Assembly: GCA_963695195.1 (NCBI GenBank)
Contig: CAVOGE010000007.1
Coordinates: 310,001 to 374,000, forward strand
Direction: 5' to 3'
DNA from: CF-167 sp963695195
GTDB taxonomy: Bacteria; Chloroflexota; Limnocylindria; QHBO01
DNA length: 64,000 nucleotides
Made by a program: the position numbers and the translations under genes. Position 1 is the first letter of the stretch, and every line of letters begins with the position of its first letter. A model generated the notes under the pieces. The model was not told where the DNA came from and searched no databases. It saw only the letters and a list, made by a program, of their open reading frames with translations. Positions 9,327 through 17,485 of the stretch are shown here, in pieces.

Positions 9327-10421
9327 TCAGTTCAGCGGATCGCCATCTCCTGACTCGAAGAGTCCCAGGGCGCCACGCCCAACAAAGTTGAAGGCGTGGG
9401 TCACCATCGGGTACAGACCATCCTCGGCGGTCTCGAACTCGATGATCGCGCCCTGGGCGGGTGACAGGTCAACCGCCTGCGACCCCCAGTTGCCATCGTT
9501 GCCGGGGAGCAGGTGAATCCCTTCCTTCGTCACCGTGTCAAAGATCGTGCCGACGATGTGGAATGACGAGTCGATGCTCGGCCCGACGTTCAGCACGAAG
9601 AGGCGAACACGCTCCCCGGTCTCGACGTGGATCGGGTTGTCCAGGTACTGGTTGGCGACGCCGTTGAACATCACGAAGTCCGGGGCAGGGGCGCCAGCAG
9701 CGGCCTTGGCGAGGTCGGACACCTGACCCTGGGCCCCGAGGTACCACTCGGACTGCACGATCGCGAACTCCTTGTCGGCCGGCACAAGCCCCTCGGCCGG
9801 CTCAACGATGACCATGCCGTACATCCCGTTGGCGATGTGGTGCAGCGTCGGCGACGTGCCGCAGTGGTACATCCACACGCCGGCGTAATCGGCGGTCCAC
9901 TCGTACAGCTTCTCTTCGCCGGGATTGATGCTGGTCATCTCGTCGTTCCAGGCAACCTGCGACGAGTGGAAGTCGACCGAGTGCGGCAGCAGGCTCTCGG
10001 CTGGGTTCTTGAGGTGGATGCGGATCGTGTCCCCCACCTTGACCCGGATCACCGGGCCCGGGATGCTGCCGGTGCCCGGCGTGCTGGCGAAGGTCCAGAC
10101 CTTCTGGACGAAGCCATCGGCGACGGTCATCTCCTTCTCTTCGATGATCAGGTCGATGTCGTGCACGGTCCCGCTCAGCAGCGCCGGAGCAGTGGCATCA
10201 CGCAGCTCGTAGGCCGGCGCGTTGGGATCCTTCTCGACCGCGGTCGACGGAGCCGGTCCGCCATGGTCGTTGGGGTCCACCGAAGGAGCCGCGGACGTCG
10301 ATGCCTGTGGCGTCGGCGAGGCGCTGGCGGTGGTGTTGGGATTGCCGGAGACGACGGCGTAGATGAGGGTCAGCAGCAACACGCTGACCACGGCAGAGCC
10401 GTAGATGAAGATCCTGCCCAT
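9327..10421 (-). CDS. NirK-like two-domain copper oxidase/nitrite reductase
   Basis: A 364-residue protein with an N-terminal membrane anchor or signal (residues 5-24), a Ser/Thr/Pro-rich linker, then two cupredoxin domains. All expected copper ligands of NirK are visible. Type 1: His147, Cys187, His195, Met200. Type 2: His152, His186 and His342. The catalytic Asp150 and second-shell His288 (FHIVG) are also present. NirK reduces nitrite to nitric oxide outside the membrane; close multicopper oxidase relatives may do otherwise. An AGGAAAGGGA ribosome site precedes ATG 10421. It is transcribed divergently from a DevS/DevR-like pair, suggesting control by low oxygen or NO (inference). Confidence 0.82.
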   Translation of the reverse strand: MGRIFIYGSAVVSVLLLTLIYAVVSGNPNTTASASPTPQASTSAAPSVDPNDHGGPAPSTAVEKDPNAPAYELRDATAPALLSGTVHDIDLIIEEKEMTVADGFVQKVWTFASTPGTGSIPGPVIRVKVGDTIRIHLKNPAESLLPHSVDFHSSQVAWNDEMTSINPGEEKLYEWTADYAGVWMYHCGTSPTLHHIANGMYGMVIVEPAEGLVPADKEFAIVQSEWYLGAQGQVSDLAKAAAGAPAPDFVMFNGVANQYLDNPIHVETGERVRLFVLNVGPSIDSSFHIVGTIFDTVTKEGIHLLPGNDGNWGSQAVDLSPAQGAIIEFETAEDGLYPMVTHAFNFVGRGALGLFESGDGDPLN

Positions 10422-10463
10422 ATTCCCTTTCCTGCCCGGCTCGGCGGGCTGCGGAGTCCGATG

Positions 10464-10513
10464 TGGCGCATTACGCCAGAAATCCGGTGCGGTGCCAAGG
10501 GGCCGTTCGGCCC
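10464..10513. promoter_or_regulatory. Two palindromes between the NirK-like gene and the sensor kinase
   Basis: The divergent intergenic region (10422-10562) contains TGGCG-CATTA-CGCCA at 10464-10478 and GGGCCG-TT-CGGCCC at 10500-10513. Either could be an operator shared by the two divergent promoters. The regulator is unknown; the adjacent DevR-like protein is the first candidate. Confidence 0.35.
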
Positions 10514-10549
10514 GTATTTGACTGTGCCATTGGCTGTCCGCCGGTCGGC

Positions 10550-10555
10550 TAGGCT
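10550..10555 (+). promoter_or_regulatory. Leaderless-type -10 box (TAGGCT) for the sensor kinase
   Basis: TAGGCT ends 7 nt before ATG 10563 and there is no ribosome site. Transcription would begin at or next to the start codon. Confidence 0.5.
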
Positions 10556-10562
10556 AGCGCCG

Positions 10563-11729
10563 ATGACCGAGGATAGCGGCCCCTACTCCTGGAAGGAACG
10601 TGCCCGCCGTGCAGAGGAACGGCTCGCGGCGTTCGACGCCGCAATCCGCGGCATCTCTGGGGTTCTGACCCTTGATCGGGTGCTGCAGCTCATCGTCGAC
10701 CGCGTCCACGACCTGGCCGACGCGGAGTACGCGGCCCTCGGCATCGTAAACGCCGAGGGCGCCATCGAACGCTTCCTGACCAGCGGAATGCGCCAGGAGA
10801 CTCGCGACCAGATCGGCGCCCTGCCGCGCGGCCTCGGTCTGCTGGGCCTCATCACTCGAGAGGGGCAAACGTTTCGCATCCCCGATATCGGTGCCGACCC
10901 GCGTCGCGCGGGATTTCCGCCCAACCATCCGCCGATGCGGTCCTTCCTCGGTGTGCCGGTCACCGTCAAAGGCAGGTCGGTCGGCGACCTGTACCTGACC
11001 AACAAGATCGGCGCGGCCGAGTTCTCTGCTGATGACCAGCTCCTGGTCGAGCGGTTCGCGCTGCATGCCGGTCTTGCCATCGAGAATGCGCGACTCAGCG
11101 AGCGGGTGCAGGCGCTCGCGGTGGTGGAGGAGCGGGAGCGGATCGGGCGAGACCTGCACGACGGCATCATCCAGCGCATCTACGCGGTCGCCCTGGGGCT
11201 CGACGATCTTCCCGAGACGATCGCAACCGATCCGGCTGGCGCCGCCCAGCGGGTCGACCGCGCAATCGACGCGCTGCATGCAGCCATCAACGAGATCCGC
11301 ACCTTCATCTACGGGCTGCGTCCCGGCCTGCAGGAAGTCGGGGGCATCGCGTCGGCGCTGGAGACGTTGGCCGAGGAGATGCGGCTCGGATCGTCGCTCG
11401 AATTCGTGGTCGAGGCAGAGGGCCAGATCGACCTGAGGCCGGACATGGCAGCTGACGTGCTCAGCGTGGCCCGCGAGGCGCTGAGCAATGCCATCCGTCA
11501 CGCGGCGGCCACGAAGGCGCGGGTCCGTATCGAGGAGACCGGTGACGGGCCCCGACTCGTGGTGGAGGACGACGGAAGGGGATTTGACCCTGCCGGCCAG
11601 GTGGATGCGACGCATCACGGCCTGGCCAACATGCGGGCGCGAGCGGCGCGGATCCGGGGTCGGCTGGAGGTCGAGAGCGGACCCGGCCGCGGTACCCGTA
11701 TCATCCTCTCGCTGCCGCCGTCGAACTGA
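10563..11729 (+). CDS. GAF-domain sensor histidine kinase (DevS/NarX-like)
   Basis: A 388-residue soluble kinase. A short N-terminal helix is followed by a single GAF domain (about residues 37-178), a HisKA_3 dimerisation/phosphoacceptor segment with ERERIGRDLHDG (His199), and a HATPase_c domain with EALSNAIRHA (N box) and DDGRGFD (G1). It resembles mycobacterial DevS/DosT with one GAF domain, where GAF binds heme and senses O2, NO or CO; heme binding here is not shown. The frame is open far upstream, but the TAGGCT box fixes ATG 10563 as start. The response regulator follows 58 bases downstream. Confidence 0.9.
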   Translation: MTEDSGPYSWKERARRAEERLAAFDAAIRGISGVLTLDRVLQLIVDRVHDLADAEYAALGIVNAEGAIERFLTSGMRQETRDQIGALPRGLGLLGLITREGQTFRIPDIGADPRRAGFPPNHPPMRSFLGVPVTVKGRSVGDLYLTNKIGAAEFSADDQLLVERFALHAGLAIENARLSERVQALAVVEERERIGRDLHDGIIQRIYAVALGLDDLPETIATDPAGAAQRVDRAIDALHAAINEIRTFIYGLRPGLQEVGGIASALETLAEEMRLGSSLEFVVEAEGQIDLRPDMAADVLSVAREALSNAIRHAAATKARVRIEETGDGPRLVVEDDGRGFDPAGQVDATHHGLANMRARAARIRGRLEVESGPGRGTRIILSLPPSN

Positions 11730-11787
11730 GCAGCGCGCGGAACGCCATGCCCGCGCAGACGGATACACCTGGAGGGACAGTCGGGCC

Positions 11788-12465
11788 ATGACCGGGGATA
11801 CGACCGCGCCGCCGCCGCTGCGCCTGCTCGTGGTCGACGACCACGAGGTCGTGCGCGAAGGGCTGGTCGCGCTCCTCTCGCGGCATGACGAATTCCAGGT
11901 TGTCGCCGAGGCCGGCACGGTTGCCGAGTCGCTCCTCGCCGCACGCCGCTTCGAGCCGGACCTGGTGATCATGGATGTTCGCCTCCCCGACGGGTCAGGG
12001 ATCGAGGCCTGCCGAGAGATTCGTGCCGAATTCCCGTCAATCCGGGTGGTCATGCTGACTTCGTACCCCGACGAAGAGGCGGTCCTCTCCGCGATCCTGG
12101 CAGGCGCCAGTGGCTACCTCCTCAAGCAGGTGCGAGGGCGCGACCTGGTCAGCGCCCTCGAGGCGGTGGGGCGCGGTGACTCGCTGCTCGATCCTGCGGT
12201 AACCGAACGCGTTCTCGAGCGAGTGCGGCGGGTCGCCAACGGGCAGGACCACGACGAGCTGGCAGACCTCACCGCCCAGGAACGCAAGATCCTTCTCCTG
12301 GTTGCCGAGGGGAAGACAAACAAGGAGATCGCCGCGGACGTCTTCCTCTCCGACAAGACGGTGAAGAACTACGTCAGCAGCATCCTCTCCAAGCTCAGCC
12401 TCCAGCGTCGCGCCCAGGCCGCCGCGTTCGTGGCAAAGCACCGGCTCGGCGAGGACCGCTCCTAG
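11788..12465 (+). CDS. NarL/DevR-family response regulator
   Basis: A 225-residue regulator with an N-terminal receiver domain (acidic pair Asp17-Asp18, phosphoacceptor Asp63 in IMDVRLPDG) and a C-terminal LuxR-type helix-turn-helix. The HTH segment, NKEIAADVFLSDKTVKNYVS, and the following SKLSLQRRAQAA closely recall mycobacterial DevR/DosR, the hypoxia regulator. A GGAGGGA ribosome site lies about 11 bases before ATG 11788. It is the cognate partner of the kinase just upstream. Likely targets include the adjacent NirK-like gene and the membrane protein whose stop codon lies 5 bases downstream (inference). Confidence 0.92.
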   Translation: MTGDTTAPPPLRLLVVDDHEVVREGLVALLSRHDEFQVVAEAGTVAESLLAARRFEPDLVIMDVRLPDGSGIEACREIRAEFPSIRVVMLTSYPDEEAVLSAILAGASGYLLKQVRGRDLVSALEAVGRGDSLLDPAVTERVLERVRRVANGQDHDELADLTAQERKILLLVAEGKTNKEIAADVFLSDKTVKNYVSSILSKLSLQRRAQAAAFVAKHRLGEDRS

Positions 12466-12469
12466 TCCG

Positions 12470-13762
12470 CTAGCCGCCTCGCTTCACGAGGGCTTGCCCC
12501 AGCAGGACGATCGAAGCCAGAGCGGTCGCCGCGACCAGCGCGGCACCGGCAAAGCCCAGGCCGCCGTACCCAAACGAGCCCATGGTCGTCAGGGCGGCAC
12601 CGACATTCCACGCAATGAGCCGCAGCGTGGCTCCACGTGCGAGCTCCCGGCGCTGCAGCGCGTGGCGAGCCGCGTCGCCGGGGCCGACGGACGGCAGCAG
12701 GTGGCTCCACGCGCCGACGAGCGCCTGCATCACCCAGCCCACGACGAGCGGCCCGATGGTGTGCGGGAGCGACCAGCCTGCCGGCTCCACGCCGTGCACC
12801 AACAGATCGGCCATCAGGACGCCGCTGCCGATCACGAACCAGGCCACGGCCGCCGACAGGTGCCCGATCGTCAGACGATGCCACGCGGGATCGGTCGTCC
12901 AGCGACCGCGCCCCGACCACGCGCCAACGGCCACCAGTGCCAGGGCGGTCGCTCCGACGAACACGGAGATGGCCCCGACCTGCGCGAGCGGCGCCCACGC
13001 CACGACGTATCCGAGACCCGTGATCGGCGCACCGAGTCCGACGCCGACGACCAGCACCACGAGGGCGGGTCGCGAGCGGATCCGCGAGCCGACGACCGTC
13101 GGATAGAGGTGGATGAGGGTCGCCGCAACCACCAGTGACACGAATCCAACCAGGTTCAACCAGGCGTGCGCCGCTTTGAGGCCGAGCCAGGCACGGCTGA
13201 TGCCGGGAACCTCCCCCAGCCGCAGCATGGCGAGGCCCAGGGCGATCGCCGCGTTTCCCAATGCGAGCCCATAGGCCGCCTCCACGACCCCGAAACGGCG
13301 GCCGAGCCCGCCCCGCGCCGGGATGAAGGCGGTTGCCGCACTGGTAGCGATGCCCGCCAGGTACGCGGACGCACCCACGAGCGCGAACAGTGTCAGACCG
13401 CCGGGGAACGCGACCGCCACCGTGACGGCGCCGCCCGCAATCAGCGCCAGTCCGGCCAGGCGGAAGCGGCCGGGAGCCGGGCGGGCGCCGGCCAGCGAGA
13501 TCGTGAAGTGGGGCACGAGGGCCGCAATGGCCAGTCCGGCACCGCCCGCCAGGGCGAGGTGCAGTGGCAGCCACGTACCGCCGCCGGCGAACCCGGTCAG
13601 AAAGACGATGACGGCCGCAGCCACGAACCCTGCCGCGCCGACCATGCCCGCGAGAACCACCTTGCGTTCAGGCGCGCGGTCGATGCGCTGCTTTCCCGGG
13701 GCCCCGCCCAGGGAGATGAGCTGCGGAACGGCCGGAGGCGGTGGTCGCATGTCGCTGCCCAT
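12470..13762 (-). CDS. Polytopic His-containing membrane protein (NnrS/heme-copper-oxidase-subunit-I-like)
   Basis: About 12 membrane helices in 430 residues, with conserved-looking histidines inside or at the ends of helices: KAAHAWLN, TLIHLYP, HRLTIGH, PHTIGP and WSHLLPSVGPGD. Such His pairs suggest heme or metal binding, as in NnrS-type NO-response proteins or cbb3 subunit I relatives. I recognise the general type, not a precise family. ATG 13762 is chosen; ATG 13750 and GTG 13834 are alternatives. It converges on the response regulator with a 4-base gap and lies in a denitrification-like neighbourhood, so a role in NO or O2 handling is plausible inference. Confidence 0.65.
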   Translation of the reverse strand: MGSDMRPPPPAVPQLISLGGAPGKQRIDRAPERKVVLAGMVGAAGFVAAAVIVFLTGFAGGGTWLPLHLALAGGAGLAIAALVPHFTISLAGARPAPGRFRLAGLALIAGGAVTVAVAFPGGLTLFALVGASAYLAGIATSAATAFIPARGGLGRRFGVVEAAYGLALGNAAIALGLAMLRLGEVPGISRAWLGLKAAHAWLNLVGFVSLVVAATLIHLYPTVVGSRIRSRPALVVLVVGVGLGAPITGLGYVVAWAPLAQVGAISVFVGATALALVAVGAWSGRGRWTTDPAWHRLTIGHLSAAVAWFVIGSGVLMADLLVHGVEPAGWSLPHTIGPLVVGWVMQALVGAWSHLLPSVGPGDAARHALQRRELARGATLRLIAWNVGAALTTMGSFGYGGLGFAGAALVAATALASIVLLGQALVKRGG

Positions 13763-13872
13763 GTGCGCATCAAACCAGAAGTGGACCGCGCCGCGACGGG
13801 CCGATTGGGTCCCGCTTTTTGGGCCGTCCGGCACGCACCCGGAAGGCCCGGGTTCCCTAGTGTGAGGGTCGA

Positions 13873-13932
13873 GGTCCGTCCCTCCACGGACCGATGCGAT
13901 CGCCGGCCCGCTTCACCCGCGCGCCGGCGATC
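13873..13932 (-). terminator. Two hairpins after the DUF4260 gene
   Basis: GATCGCCGGC (13898-13907) pairs perfectly with GCCGGCGATC (13923-13932). A second stem, GGTCCGT-CCCTCC-ACGGACC, spans 13873-13892. They follow the last gene of the ABC exporter/DUF4260 operon on the minus strand and probably end its transcript. Confidence 0.5.
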
Positions 13933-13943
13933 CGCTTCTCACC

Positions 13944-14309
13944 TCAATGTCGCCCGATCCGTCCCAGGTGCGTGTCGCGGAATCCGGACGACAGCTTCAG
14001 CCCGTAGCCAAGCGCGCGGTCCATGCCGACGTGCGCCAGCAGGACCGCGCCGGTGAGCAGGATCCAGCCCACGCCGGTCCACCAGCCGAGCCCGAGCACC
14101 CCGAGGGCCAGCACGACGTTGTGGACCGCGTTGTAGCCGACCGCTCCAAGCCTAGGTCCCGCCAGGTACCCGATCGCGGAAAGGTCCGGCGCAGGAAGCG
14201 CCGGCACCAGCAGCACCCATGCGCCGCCGTTGCCGCCGTACAGCGCGATGCCAGCCACGAAGACGGCCGCCTGCTCAGCTCGGAGGGTCGCCTGGACAGC
14301 TACTCCCAC
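13944..14309 (-). CDS. DUF4260 small membrane protein
   Basis: About 121 residues with four hydrophobic segments and the ending GYGLKLSSGFRDTHLGRIGRH; the DTHLG signature marks the DUF4260 family, whose function is unknown. GTG 14309 is preferred as start because it overlaps the TAG stop of the upstream ABC permease, a translational-coupling arrangement; a longer form from 14351 is possible. It is the third gene of an ABC ATPase, permease, DUF4260 operon. Confidence 0.75.
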   Translation of the reverse strand: MGVAVQATLRAEQAAVFVAGIALYGGNGGAWVLLVPALPAPDLSAIGYLAGPRLGAVGYNAVHNVVLALGVLGLGWWTGVGWILLTGAVLLAHVGMDRALGYGLKLSSGFRDTHLGRIGRH

Positions 14310-15388
14310 CGGAACATCCGTACGGCGAGTACGAAGGTGATGACCGCCCATGCGCCCATTCCGAGCAGCTGCGGGCCGAGCGACGTCAGGCCGGCGCCGT
14401 CATTGACAATGGCGCGCAGCGCCTCGTTCACGTAGGTGAGTGGCATGTACCCGGTGACGCTCGCGAGGAACTCCGGCATGGCGTCCCTCGGGAAGAAGAC
14501 GCCCGACAGGAACATCATCGGGAGGCTGATGAGGTTCGCGACCGGTGCCGCCTGGTCCTCGTTCTTGGCCCAGCCAGCGATGGCGAAGCCGACCGCCAGG
14601 AAGATGACCGAGCCGAGCAGGACGATCACCGCAAGGCTGGCATAGTCGCCGAACATCTGGAGGCCGAACCAGATGCCGACGCCGAACAGGATGGCGACCT
14701 GGAACGAGGCGATGATCAGTCGCGAGGCAACCTGGGCGCCCAGGAAGTAGACCGGTGAGGTGGGCGTGGCGAACAGGCGCCGCAAGGCACCGGTCCGCTT
14801 GAGCTGGACGAATCCGAACGCCACGCTGAACAGGCCGAGCTGCATGACCGTCATGCCGACGATCCCCGGCACCAGGAAGTCGATGTAGCCAAGATCGCGG
14901 GCGGCCACCTGTTCGACGACCACCATGGACGCCGGCAGGTCGGTCGAGCCCGCGGCGAAACGGAACACGATCGAGTTGACGATCAGCGCACCGATCTGGG
15001 CGTCCTGCCGTGAGCTCGTCGCAGCGAATGCGTTGAGTGGCTGGAAGTCACCATCCCGCCCCCAGCCGGCTGGGATGACGAGGCCGAGTTCGAGATCCCC
15101 GGCCTTCAGCGCAGCCTGCATCTCGTCGCTGTCGGGAGTGGTGACCTCGAACGACTCGACACCGCTGATCGCGGAGACAAGGCTGCGGCTGATCTCGGTG
15201 TCGGCGTCGTCGACGATGCCTAGCCCGACGGTGGTGCTGCCCTCGAAGTTGAGCACGCCGAAGATGAGCATGATGATCAGCGGCAGGAAGAGGCTGAAGA
15301 AGACGGCAGCGCGGTTCCGGACGAACATGCGCACGCTCGCCACGAACAGGGCCCAGAAGACGCCGGGTCGGATGCCGAACATGCGCAT
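14300..15388 (-). CDS. ABC-2 type exporter permease
   Basis: A 362-residue permease with one membrane helix near the N-terminus (residues 28-45), a large extracytoplasmic domain (about 46-170) and five further helices, the layout of ABC-2 (DrrB/YhgE-like) efflux permeases. It is separated by 3 bases from the upstream ATPase gene, so the pair forms one exporter. The substrate is not evident; related systems export drugs, lipids or polysaccharide. Confidence 0.88.
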   Translation of the reverse strand: MRMFGIRPGVFWALFVASVRMFVRNRAAVFFSLFLPLIIMLIFGVLNFEGSTTVGLGIVDDADTEISRSLVSAISGVESFEVTTPDSDEMQAALKAGDLELGLVIPAGWGRDGDFQPLNAFAATSSRQDAQIGALIVNSIVFRFAAGSTDLPASMVVVEQVAARDLGYIDFLVPGIVGMTVMQLGLFSVAFGFVQLKRTGALRRLFATPTSPVYFLGAQVASRLIIASFQVAILFGVGIWFGLQMFGDYASLAVIVLLGSVIFLAVGFAIAGWAKNEDQAAPVANLISLPMMFLSGVFFPRDAMPEFLASVTGYMPLTYVNEALRAIVNDGAGLTSLGPQLLGMGAWAVITFVLAVRMFRWE

Positions 15389-15391
15389 CGG

Positions 15392-16168
15392 TCAGTCCTC
15401 GTCTCGCAGATCGTGCCCGGTCAGGTCCAGGAAGACGTCCTCGAGATTGGCGAGCCGCTCCACGCGCTCCTTGGTGAAACCGCGGCCGAGCAGCGAGCCG
15501 ACCAGCCTGGCGGGCGTGTCGAGCGCAATGATCTTCCCGCGATCCATGATCGCGACGCGGTCGCAGAGCTCCTCAGCCTCCTCCATGTAGTGCGTGGTCA
15601 GGATGACCGTGTGACCGCGTTCGCGGATCTGGCGCACCAACCCCCAGAGGTGACGCCGTGCTTGGGGATCGAGCCCGGTGGTCGGCTCGTCGAGGAAGAG
15701 GACGCGCGGCTCGTTGACCAGCGCGGCGGCGATGCTGAACCGTTGCTTCTGGCCGCCTGACAGGGTCCGAACCTGGGAGCGCGCCTTCTCGGTGAGCTCG
15801 ACATCGGCGAGGAGTTTCGCGGCGTCCACCTGCCGGCCGTAGAGGTGGCCGAACAGCTCCAGCAGTTCGACCAGGTTGAGCTCATCGAAGAAGCTCGACG
15901 CCTGGAGCTGGATGCCGATCCGGGCCTTCACCGCCCGCGGATCGCGACTGACGTCGATCCCATCGACTACGGCAGTGCCGGAATCGATCGTCCGCATCCC
16001 TTCGATCATCTCGAGCGTGGTGGTCTTACCGGCTCCGTTCGGCCCCAGGATCCCGAACACCTCGCCTTCGGCGACGTCGAAACCGACGCCGTCGACCGCC
16101 TGGAGGGCGCCGTAGCGCTTGCGCAGGTCGCGCGCCGAGATGATCGCGGTGCCGGACAACGTGCTCAC
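15392..16168 (-). CDS. ABC exporter ATPase (ABC-2 family)
   Basis: A 258-residue ATPase: Walker A GPNGAGKTT near residue 42, signature TLSGGQKQR, Walker B VLFLDEPTTGLDPQ and an H-loop TTHYMEEAE. The C-terminal extension and LDTPARLVGS motif are typical of DrrA/CcmA-like exporter ATPases. It starts at GTG 16168 with a TACCAT promoter box 8 nt upstream and no ribosome site. It powers the permease encoded directly after it. Confidence 0.92.
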   Translation of the reverse strand: MSTLSGTAIISARDLRKRYGALQAVDGVGFDVAEGEVFGILGPNGAGKTTTLEMIEGMRTIDSGTAVVDGIDVSRDPRAVKARIGIQLQASSFFDELNLVELLELFGHLYGRQVDAAKLLADVELTEKARSQVRTLSGGQKQRFSIAAALVNEPRVLFLDEPTTGLDPQARRHLWGLVRQIRERGHTVILTTHYMEEAEELCDRVAIMDRGKIIALDTPARLVGSLLGRGFTKERVERLANLEDVFLDLTGHDLRDED

Positions 16169-16176
16169 GGGGGCCG

Positions 16177-16182
16177 ATGGTA
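16177..16182 (-). promoter_or_regulatory. Leaderless-type -10 box (TACCAT) for the ABC exporter operon
   Basis: TACCAT on the minus strand ends 8 nt before GTG 16168. Confidence 0.45.
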
Positions 16183-16202
16183 GCGGAGCGAGTGCGGACC
16201 CG

Positions 16203-17405
16203 CTACGCGATCAGGCGCCGGTACAGGTCCATGGTCCGTGCGGCAACGGTGGACCAGCCGAACTGTTCGGTCGCCCTCGCGCGCCCCGCACGGCCCATCG
16301 CGGCACGACGGTCGGGATCGGCTACCAACTCGTTGATGGCAGTTGCCAGGTCGCGCGCAAAGCGGTCGGGGTCGACCGGGCTCATCGGCTCCACGGAGGA
16401 CAGCTCGAGCGGGACGAGGATGCCGGTCTCGCCGTCGACAACTACCTCGGGGATCCCGCCGACCGCGGAGGCGACCACGGCCGCCTCGCAGGCCATCGCC
16501 TCGAGGTTGGTGAGCCCGAATGGCTCGTACACCGAGGGACAGACGAAGACTGCGGCGTGGCTGTACAGCTGGCGAATCCCCTCGCGACTGAGCATCTCGG
16601 GGATCCAGGTGACTCCGGCGCGTTCCCGCTGCGCCTCCGCCACGCCGGCGGTCACCTCGGCGGCAAGCTCGGCGGTATCGGGCTGGCCGGCGGCGAGGAC
16701 GACGCCGATCCCCGGATCGAGGTGCCGGATTGCACGCAGGAGGTGGACGATCCCCTTCTGGCGCGTGATTCGACCAACGAACAGGGCATACGGCTGGTCC
16801 GGAGCGATTCCGTGTGCTTCCAGGAGATCGGTCGCCGGATCCGGGACGAAGAAGTTCGCGTCGATCCCGTTGTGGATCACCTCCACCCGCTCGGCCGGCA
16901 CCGCGAAGAGGCGCAGTACGTCGTCGCGTGTGTCCGCGCTGACGGCGATCACCGCGTCAGCAGCTTCGAGCGCGGTACGCTCCACCCAGCTCGACAGGTC
17001 GTAGGCGCCACCCAGCTGCTCGCGCTTCCACGGACGCAGCGGCTCGAGGGAATGGACGGTCACCACCAGGGGGAGACCGTAGGCGCGCTGGACGAGCAGC
17101 CCGCCGAAGTGGCTGTACCAGGTGTGGCAATGGACGAGGTCGGCGTCCACCGGGTCGGAGGTCATCGCCAGATCGCGCCCGAGCGCCTCGAAGGCCGGAC
17201 GCAGACGGGCGTCTGGACCGCCCGTCCCGTGCGGTGGGCCGTATCCCCGGACTCGCCAGCCGGGGGCGATCTCGTCCTGCTCCCCGAAGGTGCGGATGTC
17301 GAGGTCGATCTGCCCGCGCATTGCTGACGTCAGCTCCGCCACGTGCATTCCGGCTCCGCCGTATACCTTCGGCGGGAACTCGTTGGTGAGAACCAGGGCC
17401 TTCAC
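16203..17405 (-). CDS. Glycosyltransferase family 4, actinobacterial-type glycogen synthase-like
   Basis: A 400-residue GT-B glycosyltransferase. The N-terminus, KALVLTNEFPPKVYGGAG, is the glycine-rich acceptor/donor loop of the GlgA/GlgM-like group. Later come an IHNGID motif, FVGRITRQKG and the EPFGLTNLEAMACE nucleotide-sugar motif in the C-terminal domain. Members in Mycobacterium make alpha-1,4-glucan or maltose-1-phosphate from ADP-glucose; the exact product here is inferred. GTG 17405 is chosen because it directly precedes the conserved motif and has a TACCCT box 7 nt upstream. It is a single gene between the ABC exporter and copA. Confidence 0.85.
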   Translation of the reverse strand: MKALVLTNEFPPKVYGGAGMHVAELTSAMRGQIDLDIRTFGEQDEIAPGWRVRGYGPPHGTGGPDARLRPAFEALGRDLAMTSDPVDADLVHCHTWYSHFGGLLVQRAYGLPLVVTVHSLEPLRPWKREQLGGAYDLSSWVERTALEAADAVIAVSADTRDDVLRLFAVPAERVEVIHNGIDANFFVPDPATDLLEAHGIAPDQPYALFVGRITRQKGIVHLLRAIRHLDPGIGVVLAAGQPDTAELAAEVTAGVAEAQRERAGVTWIPEMLSREGIRQLYSHAAVFVCPSVYEPFGLTNLEAMACEAAVVASAVGGIPEVVVDGETGILVPLELSSVEPMSPVDPDRFARDLATAINELVADPDRRAAMGRAGRARATEQFGWSTVAARTMDLYRRLIA

Positions 17406-17412
17406 GAATCCT

Positions 17413-17418
17413 AGGGTA
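17413..17418 (-). promoter_or_regulatory. Leaderless-type -10 box (TACCCT) for the glycosyltransferase
   Basis: TACCCT on the minus strand ends 7 nt before GTG 17405, supporting that start over upstream in-frame codons. Confidence 0.5.
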
Positions 17419-17485
17419 GCGGCTGGCGAAATTGCGGGACGCCGGACTGGACGCCGATACTCCCCCATAGTATCCTGCAGGAACG

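Noticed and set aside
9627..10562. N-terminal extension of the sensor kinase
   Set aside because: It would run antisense through the NirK-like gene. The TAGGCT box and the domain start support ATG 10563.
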